NCBI GenBank assembly: GCA_016302005.1
Contig: JAEDOK010000038.1
Location: forward strand, 1 to 12,961
Length of the DNA: 12,961 nucleotides
Direction: 5' to 3'
Source: Oscillospiraceae bacterium
Lineage (GTDB): Bacteria > Bacillota_A > Clostridia > Oscillospirales > Oscillospiraceae
The notes under the pieces were generated by a model. It saw nothing but the letters and a program-made list of their open reading frames with translations, was not told the DNA's origin and ran no database searches. The position numbers and the translations under genes were made by a program. This document shows positions 1 through 6,936 of the stretch, piece by piece. The first letter of the stretch is position 1. Each line of letters opens with the position of its first letter.

Positions 1-429
1 GCAGCACCGTCGCGCCGGTCAGGGCGGCGGCGGGCGTCTTCGACCCGGCGGGCCTCGGGCGGTGAGCTGGCGCGGATCATGCTGGCGCTCAAAAATGTCC
101 TTGCCGAGCGCGATAAGGTGCCGACTCTGATCTTCGACGAGGTGGATACCGGCGTCTCCGGTCGGGCGGCACAACGCGTCGCGGAAAAGCTCCGCGCCGT
201 GTCCAAGAATAAGCAGGTTCTGTGCGTGACGCACCTGCCGCAGCTTGCGGCGCTGGCCGACACGCACTTCCTCATTGAAAAGAGTGAACGTGACGGACGC
301 ACCTTTACCGCCGTCACGCCGCTGGATTTTGAGGGCAGGAAGAGAGAGCTTGCCCGCATCATCGGCGGCACGAGCATCACGGAAACCACGCTGCAAAGCG
401 CGGCGGAGATGCTCGGCAGCCGGCTCTGA
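1..429 (+). CDS. recN: DNA repair ATPase RecN, C-terminal part (5' end outside window)
   Basis: RecN is an SMC-like ATPase that acts early in recombinational repair of double-strand breaks. Only the C-terminal head lobe is present. It shows the ABC signature SGGELARIMLALK (codons 19-31), the Walker B and D-loop stretch LIFDEVDTGVSG, and the switch-region VTHLPQLAALAD, all with RecN-type wording. The end, TTLQSAAEMLGSRL, matches where RecN proteins normally stop. The frame is open from base 1, so the start lies upstream. Codons 1-17, rich in Arg and Ser, do not resemble the segment that normally precedes the signature motif, and neither other forward frame repairs this; the edge of the sequence may be poor or chimeric. 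The next gene starts 16 bases downstream and may be co-transcribed. Confidence 0.93.
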   Translation, partial: AAPSRRSGRRRASSTRRASGGELARIMLALKNVLAERDKVPTLIFDEVDTGVSGRAAQRVAEKLRAVSKNKQVLCVTHLPQLAALADTHFLIEKSERDGRTFTAVTPLDFEGRKRELARIIGGTSITETTLQSAAEMLGSRL

Positions 430-445
430 GAAAGGGATCTTTGCG

Positions 446-2632
446 ATGAAAAGAGAGAGATTTCTGAGATTTGCCGCGCTCCTGCTTCTGTTGTGCGTGC
501 TGTCTGCGTTTGTGCCGCGGGCGGCGGCCATGCCGGACAGCTTTTTTGCCCAGCATCCGGACTGGCACTTCGATCTGACGAAGGAGCCGGATCGTCCGAT
601 GACCGTGGAGGAGTATATTGCCCTCGTGCGGGCGTATTCTTACTGGTCAGTCGGCATCGACGGCGAGACCCCGCGCGACCGTGACGGCGATCTGCCCTCT
701 GCCTGGGCGGCGCCCTATGTCCGCGAGGCGGCGAAATACGGCATCATCGACCCCAAAACGGTCGACTACAGCCAGCCCATCACGCTCGGCATGGCGATGG
801 AGATCATTGTCCACAGCAAGGGTCTGTACGGCTTCAATGCGGTCAACCTCTACGACTTCCGCGGCACGGAGGGGCTGACGAACGAGCAACGCCTGTGCCT
901 GAACACAGCGGTCGATTACGGCATTTTGCAGTATTCACCCAATATGAAGGTCTCCACGCTGCTCCTGCGTAAGGATCTGGAGAAAAAATACCTGATCCCG
1001 TCGCCCGATAAGGTGCTCACGCCCGTCGTCGGGCAGCAGCAGCGCTCTGCGAATTACCGTTATAGCATGGCTTTTTTTGAAGACTGCTATAACGACGGCG
1101 AAAAGAGCCGCGCACAGGTCGAGCTCCTCAAGCAAAACAGCAATTCGTTCAACGTCGTCTCGCTCGACTGCCTGTACCTGATGCAGAGCAAGGTCAATGA
1201 GGCCAACAACGGCAGAAGCTATCTCGGCGAATTCATCACCCACGATATGCTTGGAAACACCGACCCGCAGCTCGAGCTGCTCTCGTTCTGCAAGGAGAAG
1301 GGCATTCAGGTGCTCGGCGGCGTGATCGTGTATTATGACGATTCCATTCTCCGCCGCCTCGCGGCGGACGATGCGGCGATCGACGCCGCGATCGGGGAGA
1401 TGATGGACGTCGTTCATGCCTATGACCTCGACGGTTTGAATCTCGACGTTGAATTCGGCGGCAACACCTACCGCGCCGTCTACAGCAAGCTCGTGACAAG
1501 GCTCTCTACGCGGCTGCACGCCGAGGGCAAGACGCTCATGCTCACGATCGGCGGTGTGATGTGGGACCAGGACGAGGCAGCGACGATCTATGACTATGAC
1601 GTCGTCGCCGAGGCGGCGGATCTGGTGACGGTCATTACCTACGACCTGCACAGTGCCCGCGCTTATACGAACAGTACCTCCGCGCAGTACGGCGAGATCA
1701 GCAACCTGACCTATACCGCCCGCTGTATGCGCTATGCTGCGACGGTCATCGGTGCGGACAAGGTGCTGGTTGGCATCGGCGGCTACGGCATCCGCTTCAA
1801 CACCACCGACCACACGGCGGAGAACATCACCATGCCGGAGGTCTGGGCGCTGCGTGACAAGCACGGCGCTCAGGAAAAGACGACCGACAGCGCGGTGGAT
1901 GACCGCTGGTTTACCTTCTCCGAGGGCGGCAAGAATTACGTCGTCTACTACGAGTCCGAGGCAGGCGTCCGCAGGAGAGCCGCACTTGCGCCGGCCTATG
2001 GGCTTGCGGGCATTGCGGGCTTCTACATCGGCGGCGGTTATACCGAGCTGTTCAACCAGATGGGAAAGCGCCTGACCGACCTGCCGTTTGCGGACGTCGA
2101 CCCGACGCAGTGGTACTGCGAGGGCGTGGAATACGCTTTTGAGAACAAGCTCTTTAATGGTATGAGCCCGACGACCTTCGAGCCGGAGACGGAAATGACA
2201 CGTGCCATGCTCGTCACGGTGCTCTGGCGCTATGAGGGCGAGCCGCAGGCCAACGGCGGCGTGCAATTCACCGACGTGCCCGCGAACGAGTGGTACGCGA
2301 AAGCGGTCGCGTGGGCGAGCGAGAACGGCATCGTCGGCGGCATCGGGCACGGGAAATTCGCGCCGGAGGACAACGTGACCCGCGAGCAGATGGCCGCCAT
2401 TTTGTACCGTTACGCGCAGAAGAAGGACTATTCGACTGCGAACCGCGCAGACCTGAGCGCCTTCCCCGACCACGCTGCGGTCAGCGTTTGGGCGCAGGAT
2501 GCGGTTTCGTGGACGGTTTCCGCCGGCATCATCGGCGGCTCTGACGGCCGCCTTCTGCCGGAGGGCAACGCGACCAGAGCGCAGGTCGCCACGATCCTGA
2601 TGCGCTTCATCCGCACCTATGCGGGGAAATGA
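446..2632 (+). CDS. Secreted GH18 glycoside hydrolase with C-terminal SLH repeats
   Basis: A 728-residue exported enzyme, probably held on the cell wall. Residues 1-28 form a signal peptide: basic MKRERFLRF, a Leu-rich core, and a likely cut after RAAA. Residues 50-170 contain degenerate SLH-like sequence (WAAPYVREAAKYGIID, then PITLGMAMEII). The GH18 barrel runs from about 205 to 540, with the catalytic DGLNLDVE at 329-336; E336 is the expected proton donor. The Asn within the motif resembles the DGVNIDFE of spore-cortex and peptidoglycan GH18 enzymes rather than classic chitinases. Three SLH repeats follow at about 546-600, 606-660 and 669-728, each with a TRAE-like motif (MTRAM, VTREQ, ATRAQ); such repeats bind pyruvylated wall polymers. 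The likely substrate is a beta-1,4-linked GlcNAc polymer, perhaps the cell's own peptidoglycan (inferred). The ATG at 446 was chosen because it gives the signal peptide and has AAAGGG nine bases upstream. Confidence 0.9.
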   Translation: MKRERFLRFAALLLLLCVLSAFVPRAAAMPDSFFAQHPDWHFDLTKEPDRPMTVEEYIALVRAYSYWSVGIDGETPRDRDGDLPSAWAAPYVREAAKYGIIDPKTVDYSQPITLGMAMEIIVHSKGLYGFNAVNLYDFRGTEGLTNEQRLCLNTAVDYGILQYSPNMKVSTLLLRKDLEKKYLIPSPDKVLTPVVGQQQRSANYRYSMAFFEDCYNDGEKSRAQVELLKQNSNSFNVVSLDCLYLMQSKVNEANNGRSYLGEFITHDMLGNTDPQLELLSFCKEKGIQVLGGVIVYYDDSILRRLAADDAAIDAAIGEMMDVVHAYDLDGLNLDVEFGGNTYRAVYSKLVTRLSTRLHAEGKTLMLTIGGVMWDQDEAATIYDYDVVAEAADLVTVITYDLHSARAYTNSTSAQYGEISNLTYTARCMRYAATVIGADKVLVGIGGYGIRFNTTDHTAENITMPEVWALRDKHGAQEKTTDSAVDDRWFTFSEGGKNYVVYYESEAGVRRRAALAPAYGLAGIAGFYIGGGYTELFNQMGKRLTDLPFADVDPTQWYCEGVEYAFENKLFNGMSPTTFEPETEMTRAMLVTVLWRYEGEPQANGGVQFTDVPANEWYAKAVAWASENGIVGGIGHGKFAPEDNVTREQMAAILYRYAQKKDYSTANRADLSAFPDHAAVSVWAQDAVSWTVSAGIIGGSDGRLLPEGNATRAQVATILMRFIRTYAGK

Positions 2633-2641
2633 AGAACTGCC

Positions 2642-2670
2642 TTGCATTTCTTGCGTGAACGTAGTATGAT
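2642..2670 (+). promoter_or_regulatory. Sigma-A-type promoter upstream of the GNAT fusion gene
   Basis: The -35 box TTGCAT (2642-2647) and -10 box TATGAT (2665-2670) are separated by 17 bases. Transcription would start near 2677, inside the following inverted repeat, leaving a leader of about 160 bases before the gene at 2840. The match is good but rests on sequence only. Confidence 0.55.
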
Positions 2671-2671
2671 A

Positions 2672-2704
2672 GATCCGTCCCCGGAAAGGGGACGGATCAT
2701 TTTA
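2672..2704 (+). terminator. Probable terminator hairpin after the GH18 gene
   Basis: A perfect 11-bp inverted repeat (GATCCGTCCCC at 2672-2682, GGGGACGGATC at 2688-2698) with the 5-base loop GGAAA, followed by ATTTTAT. The stem is strong but the T-run is short. It lies just 3' of the -10 box of the promoter at 2642-2670, so it could instead shape the start of that transcript. Confidence 0.55.
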
Positions 2705-2815
2705 TGGAAAGGGTGGTCTATGTGAAAAAAGAGACGAGGAAAGCGCGTGAGCGGAGGGCGCACGCCGAATAAAACCGACCCCGTACGGTAAAATTCTGCC
2801 TTGCCGCGCGGTAGC

Positions 2816-2834
2816 CCTCCGAAGATAACGGAGG
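2816..2834 (+). promoter_or_regulatory. Hairpin that can hide the ribosome binding site of the GNAT fusion gene
   Basis: CCTCCG (2816-2821) is the exact complement of CGGAGG (2829-2834) across the 7-base loop AAGATAA. The 3' arm is the Shine-Dalgarno sequence, five bases before the ATG at 2840. When folded it would block ribosome binding. The stem is only 6 bp, so a regulatory role is inferred. Confidence 0.4.
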
Positions 2835-2839
2835 AAAAC

Positions 2840-4132
2840 ATGATTACCCTGCAACCTGTCAACGAAACCAATTTTCTCGCCGTTTGTGCGCTGAAGCCGG
2901 CGCGTGAACAGCAAGCCTTTGTCCTTCCCGCGCCGATGATTTTGGCGCGGGCCTATGCCTACCGTGCGCAGCGGGCCAGAGCGTGGGCGATCTGTCTGGA
3001 TCAGCGGCCTATCGGTGTCCTTTTGGTGGAGAATATGGAGGAAGAACCTTCCTGCTACCATCTGGCCGAGCTTCTCATCGACGAAGCGTACCAGCAAAAG
3101 GGCTATGCCGCCGCCGCGCTGCGTCTTTTGCTGCCCATTTTGCAGGCGGAAAAGAGATTTCCGCGCATCGAGCTGTGCGTCAAGAGGGAAAACCATGCCG
3201 CGATCCGGCTCTATGCCTCCTTCGGCTTCTCGGACAGCGGCTATACCGATCCCGACGCGCCGGACAGCATTTGCATGGTGCGTCCGCTGCAAACGACCCT
3301 TGCCGCCGCGCTCGGCTTCTCTGCGCAGGACGCGCTGCGCATCGACACGGCGTTTTCCGAGAGAGAGGCAACCTACCGCCGCTGGGCGGAGACCGCCTAC
3401 GACGGCGAAGTGCCCGATTTTCCCATCTGCCGCCGCATGCCGCTGGAACGTCTGGTGTGCGTGCTCGTCAAGCTGGTTGAGCTGCGCGGCCGCTATGCGG
3501 AAAAGGGGATTGACGAGGACGTTTTTTTCGCCACCGCGTCGGATGTCCGCCTGCACCAGCGCCTGTATTTTGAAAAGACGGGACAGCTTGGCCTTTCCCG
3601 CAGTGATGTGATATGGCTGCGCCACCTGTTCGGCTGCCGCCTCTTTCAACTCGGCAGCCTGCAATTTCAGATGCTCCCGATGATCTATCTCGATCAAGAG
3701 GGCTGCGGCGAGGACTATATGCGCTATGCGCCGGAGCAGAAAGAGCGCCTGCCCGCCGGCTCGCCCGTGATCAATGTGCATATCCCGCACGGTGCCGACC
3801 TGTCGCCGCAGGCAGTGGAGGAGAGCTTCTCCCACGCCGCCGCGTTCTTTGCGCGCCACTTTGACTATCACGCGCGGGCTTTTTTGTGCTGCTCGTGGCT
3901 TTTGTATCCGGGGATGCGGCCGCTTTTGCCGCCGCATTCAAACATCGCGCAGTTTGCCGCCCGTTGGACGATCATCGGCGAGGCAAAGGACGCCTCCGAG
4001 GCGATCTCGCGCATCTACGGCGGCCGGCGCGGGAAGACTGCGGACTACCCGCAAAGGACGAGCCTGCAAAGAGCGGCACTGCACCACTTTTCCTGCCTCG
4101 GAGAAGCGTACGGAATCATCGAAATTGCTTGA
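2840..4132 (+). CDS. Fusion protein: GNAT acetyltransferase plus NAT_N/GNAT_C-type acyltransferase domains
   Basis: A 430-residue cytoplasmic protein. Residues 1-150 are a GNAT N-acetyltransferase domain: the acetyl-CoA motif A appears as ELLIDEAYQQKGYAAAALRLLL (in two parts, 77-98) and motif B as NHAAIRLYASFGF (119-130). Residues 155-430 are a second module resembling the N-acyltransferase pair NAT_N plus GNAT_C of Firmicutes proteins; recognisable pieces are FQLGSLQFQ, VINVHIPHGADLSP, FLCCSWLLYPGM and LLPPHSNIAQF. That pair is usually a stand-alone protein of about 300 residues, so the added N-terminal GNAT domain is the unusual part. The substrate is unknown. The start is the ATG at 2840, preceded by GGAGG; an upstream in-frame TTG at 2801 has no ribosome binding site. 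The stop codon overlaps the -35 box of the tyrS promoter, and no separate terminator is seen before the T-box, so read-through would pass into the tyrS leader. Confidence 0.8.
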   Translation: MITLQPVNETNFLAVCALKPAREQQAFVLPAPMILARAYAYRAQRARAWAICLDQRPIGVLLVENMEEEPSCYHLAELLIDEAYQQKGYAAAALRLLLPILQAEKRFPRIELCVKRENHAAIRLYASFGFSDSGYTDPDAPDSICMVRPLQTTLAAALGFSAQDALRIDTAFSEREATYRRWAETAYDGEVPDFPICRRMPLERLVCVLVKLVELRGRYAEKGIDEDVFFATASDVRLHQRLYFEKTGQLGLSRSDVIWLRHLFGCRLFQLGSLQFQMLPMIYLDQEGCGEDYMRYAPEQKERLPAGSPVINVHIPHGADLSPQAVEESFSHAAAFFARHFDYHARAFLCCSWLLYPGMRPLLPPHSNIAQFAARWTIIGEAKDASEAISRIYGGRRGKTADYPQRTSLQRAALHHFSCLGEAYGIIEIA

Positions 4133-4157
4133 CAAATCCAAACTTTTCTGCTATGAT
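4129..4157 (+). promoter_or_regulatory. tyrS promoter
   Basis: A perfect -35 box TTGACA (4129-4134) and -10 box TATGAT (4152-4157) with 17-base spacing. The -35 box contains the TGA stop (4130-4132) of the preceding gene. The predicted start near 4164 falls at the 5' edge of the T-box leader. Confidence 0.85.
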
Positions 4158-4163
4158 AGCCGC

Positions 4164-4476
4164 GAAAAACGCAGCGATGAGAAGAAGTACCCGCGATTTT
4201 CACGCGCAGAGAGCCGTCGGTCGGTGTAAGACGGTCGGAAAACGCGGCGAAGTACATCTCGGAGCGGCCTGCCTGAACCATTGCGTCCTGTCGCGTATGC
4301 CTGTAGTGCGCGGCATCCCTGACGCGCCGTGCAGTAGGGCAGGACGGGTGCGCCCGTGACCGCGCTGAAGTCCCTGACTTCCCAAGGCCGCCTCCCGCGA
4401 GGGACCGGCAAACCAGAGGTGGTACCGCGTAACTTTACGCCCTCTGTTCCGCAAGGAGCAGAGGGCTTGATTTTTT
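4164..4476 (+). promoter_or_regulatory. Tyrosine T-box riboswitch controlling tyrS
   Basis: A leader RNA that senses uncharged tRNA-Tyr and prevents early termination when tyrosine is short. Stem I shows the AGTA element (4186-4189), the GA-motif AGAGAG (4208-4213), a distal stem CCGTC/GACGG (4214-4218, 4230-4234), and a TAC tyrosine specifier codon in GAAGTACATC (4253-4255). The T-box core is AGGTGGTACCGCG (4417-4429). The antiterminator forms from CAGAGG (4414-4419) with CCTCTG (4441-4446) and GCG (4427-4429) with CGC (4438-4440), leaving the conserved 7-base bulge TGGTACC. The variable base after TGG is T, which pairs with the A discriminator of tRNA-Tyr and so agrees with the specifier. 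The same CCTCTG is also the 5' arm of the terminator, giving the classic switch. Confidence 0.95.
4439..4476 (+). terminator. Intrinsic terminator of the T-box leader
   Basis: GCCCTCTGTTCC (4439-4450) pairs with GGAGCAGAGGGC (4455-4466) around a GCAA tetraloop, including one G-U pair. TTGA and six Ts follow (4467-4476). The GGAGG of tyrS lies immediately after the T-run. The stem excludes the antiterminator because both use 4441-4446. Confidence 0.93.
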
Positions 4477-4488
4477 GGAGGAAAGAAA

Positions 4489-5712
4489 ATGAAAGTTTAT
4501 GACGAACTCGTCGCCCGCGGCCTGATCGCGCAGGTGACAAACGAAGAAGAGATCCGCGAGATGATCGACAACGGCAAGGCGACCTTCTATATCGGCTTCG
4601 ACCCGACGGCGGACTCGCTCCATGTCGGCCACTTCATGGCGCTTTGCCTGATGAAGCGCCTGCAAATGGCGGGCAACAAGCCCATCGCCCTCATCGGCGG
4701 CGGCACGGCCATGATCGGCGACCCCTCCGGCAGAACCGATATGCGCTCGATGATGACCAAGGAGACGATCGCGCACAACTGCGCCTGCTTCAAGAAGCAG
4801 ATGGAGCGTTTCATCGAATTCGGCGAGGGCAAGGCACAGATGGTCAACAACGCCGATTGGCTGCTGGGTCTGAACTACATCGAGGTGCTGCGTGAGGTCG
4901 GCGCCTGCTTCTCGGTCAACAATATGCTTCGCGCCGAGTGCTACAAGCAGCGCATGGAGAAGGGCCTGAGCTTCCTCGAATTCAACTACATGATCATGCA
5001 GTCGTACGACTTCTACCATCTGTACCAGAATTACGGCTGCAATATGCAGTTCGGCGGCAACGACCAGTGGAGCAATATGCTCGGCGGCACGGAGCTGATC
5101 CGCCGCAAGCTGGGCAAGGACGCGCACGCCATGACCATCACACTCCTGCTCAACTCCGAGGGCAAGAAGATGGGCAAGACTGCCAAGGGCGCGGTCTGGC
5201 TCGACCCGAACAAGACCAGCCCGTTCGACTTCTTCCAGTATTGGCGCAACGTCGCGGACGATGACGTCCTCAAGTGCATCCGTATGCTGACCTTCCTGCC
5301 GCTCGAGCAGATCGACGAGATGGACAAGTGGGAGGGCAGCCAGCTCAACACCGCCAAGGAGATCCTCGCCTATGAGCTGACCAAGCTCGTCCACGGCGAG
5401 GAAGAGGCGGATAAGGCGCGTGCCGCTGCCAAGGCGCTCTTTGCCGGCGGCGCGGACGACAGCGATATGCCCACGACCGAGCTGACCGAGGCGCAGCTCA
5501 CGGAAGGCTCGATCGCCATTCTCGACCTGATGCTCGCCTGCAAGCTCGCGCCGAGCAAGTCCGAGGCACGCCGGCTCGTCCAGCAGGGCGGTGTGTTTGC
5601 CAACGACGAGAAGGTCGCGTCCATCGACGTGCGCTTCACCGCCGAGCAGCTCAAGGATGGCGTGAAGCTCCGCAAGGGCAAGAAGGTCTACCATAAGGCG
5701 ATCCTGGCGTAA
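4489..5712 (+). CDS. tyrS: Tyrosyl-tRNA synthetase
   Basis: A class I aminoacyl-tRNA synthetase that charges tRNA-Tyr; 407 residues, a normal bacterial length. The nucleotide-binding HIGH motif is HVGH (45-48) within [13 protein letters not shown]. The tyrosine pocket region follows, with [10 protein letters not shown] (187-196). The KMSKS equivalent is KMGKT (227-231), a common form in TyrRS. The C-terminal region from about 345 holds an S4 RNA-binding domain ([19 protein letters not shown]). The ATG follows GGAGG (4477-4481) with seven bases between. Expression is governed by the tyrosine T-box upstream. The TAA stop overlaps the ATG of the next gene by one base (TAATG), indicating translational coupling. 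Confidence 0.97.
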   Translation: MKVYDELVARGLIAQVTNEEEIREMIDNGKATFYIGFDPTADSLHVGHFMALCLMKRLQMAGNKPIALIGGGTAMIGDPSGRTDMRSMMTKETIAHNCACFKKQMERFIEFGEGKAQMVNNADWLLGLNYIEVLREVGACFSVNNMLRAECYKQRMEKGLSFLEFNYMIMQSYDFYHLYQNYGCNMQFGGNDQWSNMLGGTELIRRKLGKDAHAMTITLLLNSEGKKMGKTAKGAVWLDPNKTSPFDFFQYWRNVADDDVLKCIRMLTFLPLEQIDEMDKWEGSQLNTAKEILAYELTKLVHGEEEADKARAAAKALFAGGADDSDMPTTELTEAQLTEGSIAILDLMLACKLAPSKSEARRLVQQGGVFANDEKVASIDVRFTAEQLKDGVKLRKGKKVYHKAILA

Positions 5713-6170
5713 TGGAATTCCGTTTGGCAAGCGAGGCGGATTTTGACGCGGTCAACCGCCTTGCGCGGCAGGTGCATGAGCTGCACGTGTCTTGGCGACC
5801 CGACCTCTTCCGCTCCGTGGAATATCCGATCCCGCAGGAAGCGTTTTCCGGGCTTCTGCAAGAACAGCGGCTCCTTTTGGCGCAGAAGGACGGCAAGGTG
5901 ATCGCCTATGCGGTGTTTGGCGTGCAGCAGCTCGATGTGCCGAAGCTGATGCCGCAAAAAACGCTGAAGCTCGATGAGCTCTGTGTGGATGAGGCGTATC
6001 GGCGGCAGGGTGTTGCGAAAGCGTTCCTGCATGAGCTGATGCAGCGCGGCAGGGAACAGGGCTGTACCGACCTGCGCCTGACCTGCGACCCGCACAACGC
6101 GGCGGGGATCGCCCTTTATGAATCGCTCGGCATGAAGCCGAAGGTCATTCAATATCAATGTCAGCTATAA
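5712..6170 (+). CDS. GNAT family N-acetyltransferase
   Basis: A 152-residue single-domain GNAT enzyme that transfers an acetyl group from acetyl-CoA to an amine. Motif A is LDELCVDEAYRRQGVAKAFL with the RRQGVA pyrophosphate-binding loop, and motif B is NAAGIALYESLGM near the C-terminus. The fold appears complete: the N-terminal strand FRLASEADFDAVNRLA is typical of RimI-like members. The substrate cannot be told from sequence. Its ATG overlaps the tyrS stop, with no strong ribosome binding site of its own, so translation probably depends on ribosomes finishing tyrS. It would therefore share T-box control. A strong terminator follows three bases after the stop. Confidence 0.9.
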   Translation: MEFRLASEADFDAVNRLARQVHELHVSWRPDLFRSVEYPIPQEAFSGLLQEQRLLLAQKDGKVIAYAVFGVQQLDVPKLMPQKTLKLDELCVDEAYRRQGVAKAFLHELMQRGREQGCTDLRLTCDPHNAAGIALYESLGMKPKVIQYQCQL

Positions 6171-6172
6171 AG

Positions 6173-6206
6173 AAATCGGTGGGAGCTGCTGCTTCCACCG
6201 ATTTTT
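6173..6206. terminator. Two-way terminator between converging genes
   Basis: AAATCGGTGG (6173-6182) pairs perfectly with CCACCGATTT (6195-6204). Four further pairs, two of them non-ideal or G-U, extend the stem inward around the loop TGCT. The forward strand ends in TTTTT (6202-6206). The reverse strand gives TTTCTTTA, so it can also end transcription of the reverse-strand gene whose stop begins at 6206. Confidence 0.88.
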
Positions 6207-6796
6207 CACGATATTCCTGTTTTTTCTTCCGCTTCCTGCGGCGGCTCCAAAAGGATCAGCTTTTCCGCAAGGAGCTGGCAGAAGCCGGAGATGATCGACA
6301 TCACAAAGATCAAATTGTTGATGTCCTGCGCTGTGGCGTTCTCGCCGTGCAGGATAGGGTCGGCAGCCTTGGCGACCTGCTGGTTGAAATACTGCGCCGT
6401 GCGGCGATGCCGCTCGACATAGGCGCTGTAGATCGGCTCGAATTCCTCTTCAGGAATGCCGACGGGGATCATTTTGCGCAGCAGGGCGATGCTGAGCGAC
6501 TGCTTCATCGTGCAGATCATCAGCAGGTAAGCGATGTGCAGGCGGTAATACCGCTTTTTCCGTGGCTCCGGCATGATCTTCATGCGGACATAATTGTTGA
6601 TCGCGGCAGGCGTGATGCAGTTATCCTCCTTCAGCTCCGGCGGAAGATAGTCTAAATACTGCGTCAGCAGCGTGATGACCTGATCCATGAACAGCCCGAT
6701 GTCAGGGATCTCATTCCATGTCGGCAGCTTGAAGTTGTCCAGATATTTTTCCCATCTGCGCAGTTTGCTCCCCACGAGGGCAACGTCTTCTGTCAT
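6206..6796 (-). CDS. DUF1836 family protein, probable MerR-like DNA-binding protein
   Basis: A 196-residue protein that I recognise as DUF1836 (YkrK-like) from LPTWNEIPDIGLFMDQVITLL near the N-terminus. Residues about 55-100 read ITPAAINNYVRMKIMP then KKRYYRLHIAYLLMICTMKQ. This matches the pattern of a MerR-type winged helix, where a helix-turn-helix is followed by a KRYY wing, so DNA binding is inferred. There is no signal peptide or membrane segment. The start was placed at the ATG ending at 6796, after AAGGAAAGGCGGTG on the reverse strand. An in-frame ATG 11 codons upstream overlaps a likely -10 box (TATGAT, 6830-6825) and is less likely. It is divergent from degV across 140 AT-rich bases, so it may regulate itself or degV; this is not shown. 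Confidence 0.78.
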   Translation of the reverse strand: MTEDVALVGSKLRRWEKYLDNFKLPTWNEIPDIGLFMDQVITLLTQYLDYLPPELKEDNCITPAAINNYVRMKIMPEPRKKRYYRLHIAYLLMICTMKQSLSIALLRKMIPVGIPEEEFEPIYSAYVERHRRTAQYFNQQVAKAADPILHGENATAQDINNLIFVMSIISGFCQLLAEKLILLEPPQEAEEKTGIS

Positions 6797-6872
6797 GCGG
6801 TTCACCGCCTTTCCTTGTGATTCTATCATAAACAACTTGTTTTTGCAATCATTATTTTTGCTATTTTTCGTC

Positions 6873-6901
6873 TTGACATTGCGTTGTATATTTGTTATTA
6901 T
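6873..6901 (+). promoter_or_regulatory. degV promoter
   Basis: TTGACA (6873-6878), a 17-base spacer, then TATTAT (6896-6901). An overlapping TATAAT (6899-6904) is closer to consensus but would need a 20-base spacer. The predicted start near 6908 leaves a leader of about 30 bases. The region between the two divergent genes is very AT-rich compared with its surroundings. Confidence 0.75.
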
Positions 6902-6936
6902 AATATTGCATATTAGATTAGCGGGTGATGGTAACA

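Noticed and set aside
245..445. Earlier start for the GH18 gene inside recN
   Set aside because: Starting at 446 gives a clean signal peptide and ribosome binding site; an upstream start would bury the signal peptide behind 67 residues of out-of-frame recN.
935..2647. Long open frame (570 codons) on the reverse strand over the GH18 gene
   Set aside because: It mirrors a clearly coding gene in GC-rich DNA, shows no domain, and has Arg/His/Val-rich antisense composition.
2702..3937. Reverse-strand open frame (411 codons) over the GNAT fusion gene
   Set aside because: It is antisense to a protein with clear GNAT motifs; the antisense product has no domain I recognise.
4435..5730. Reverse-strand open frame (431 codons) over tyrS
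   Set aside because: It is antisense to an unmistakable tyrS and its T-box terminator, with His/Leu/Ala-rich composition typical of shadow frames.
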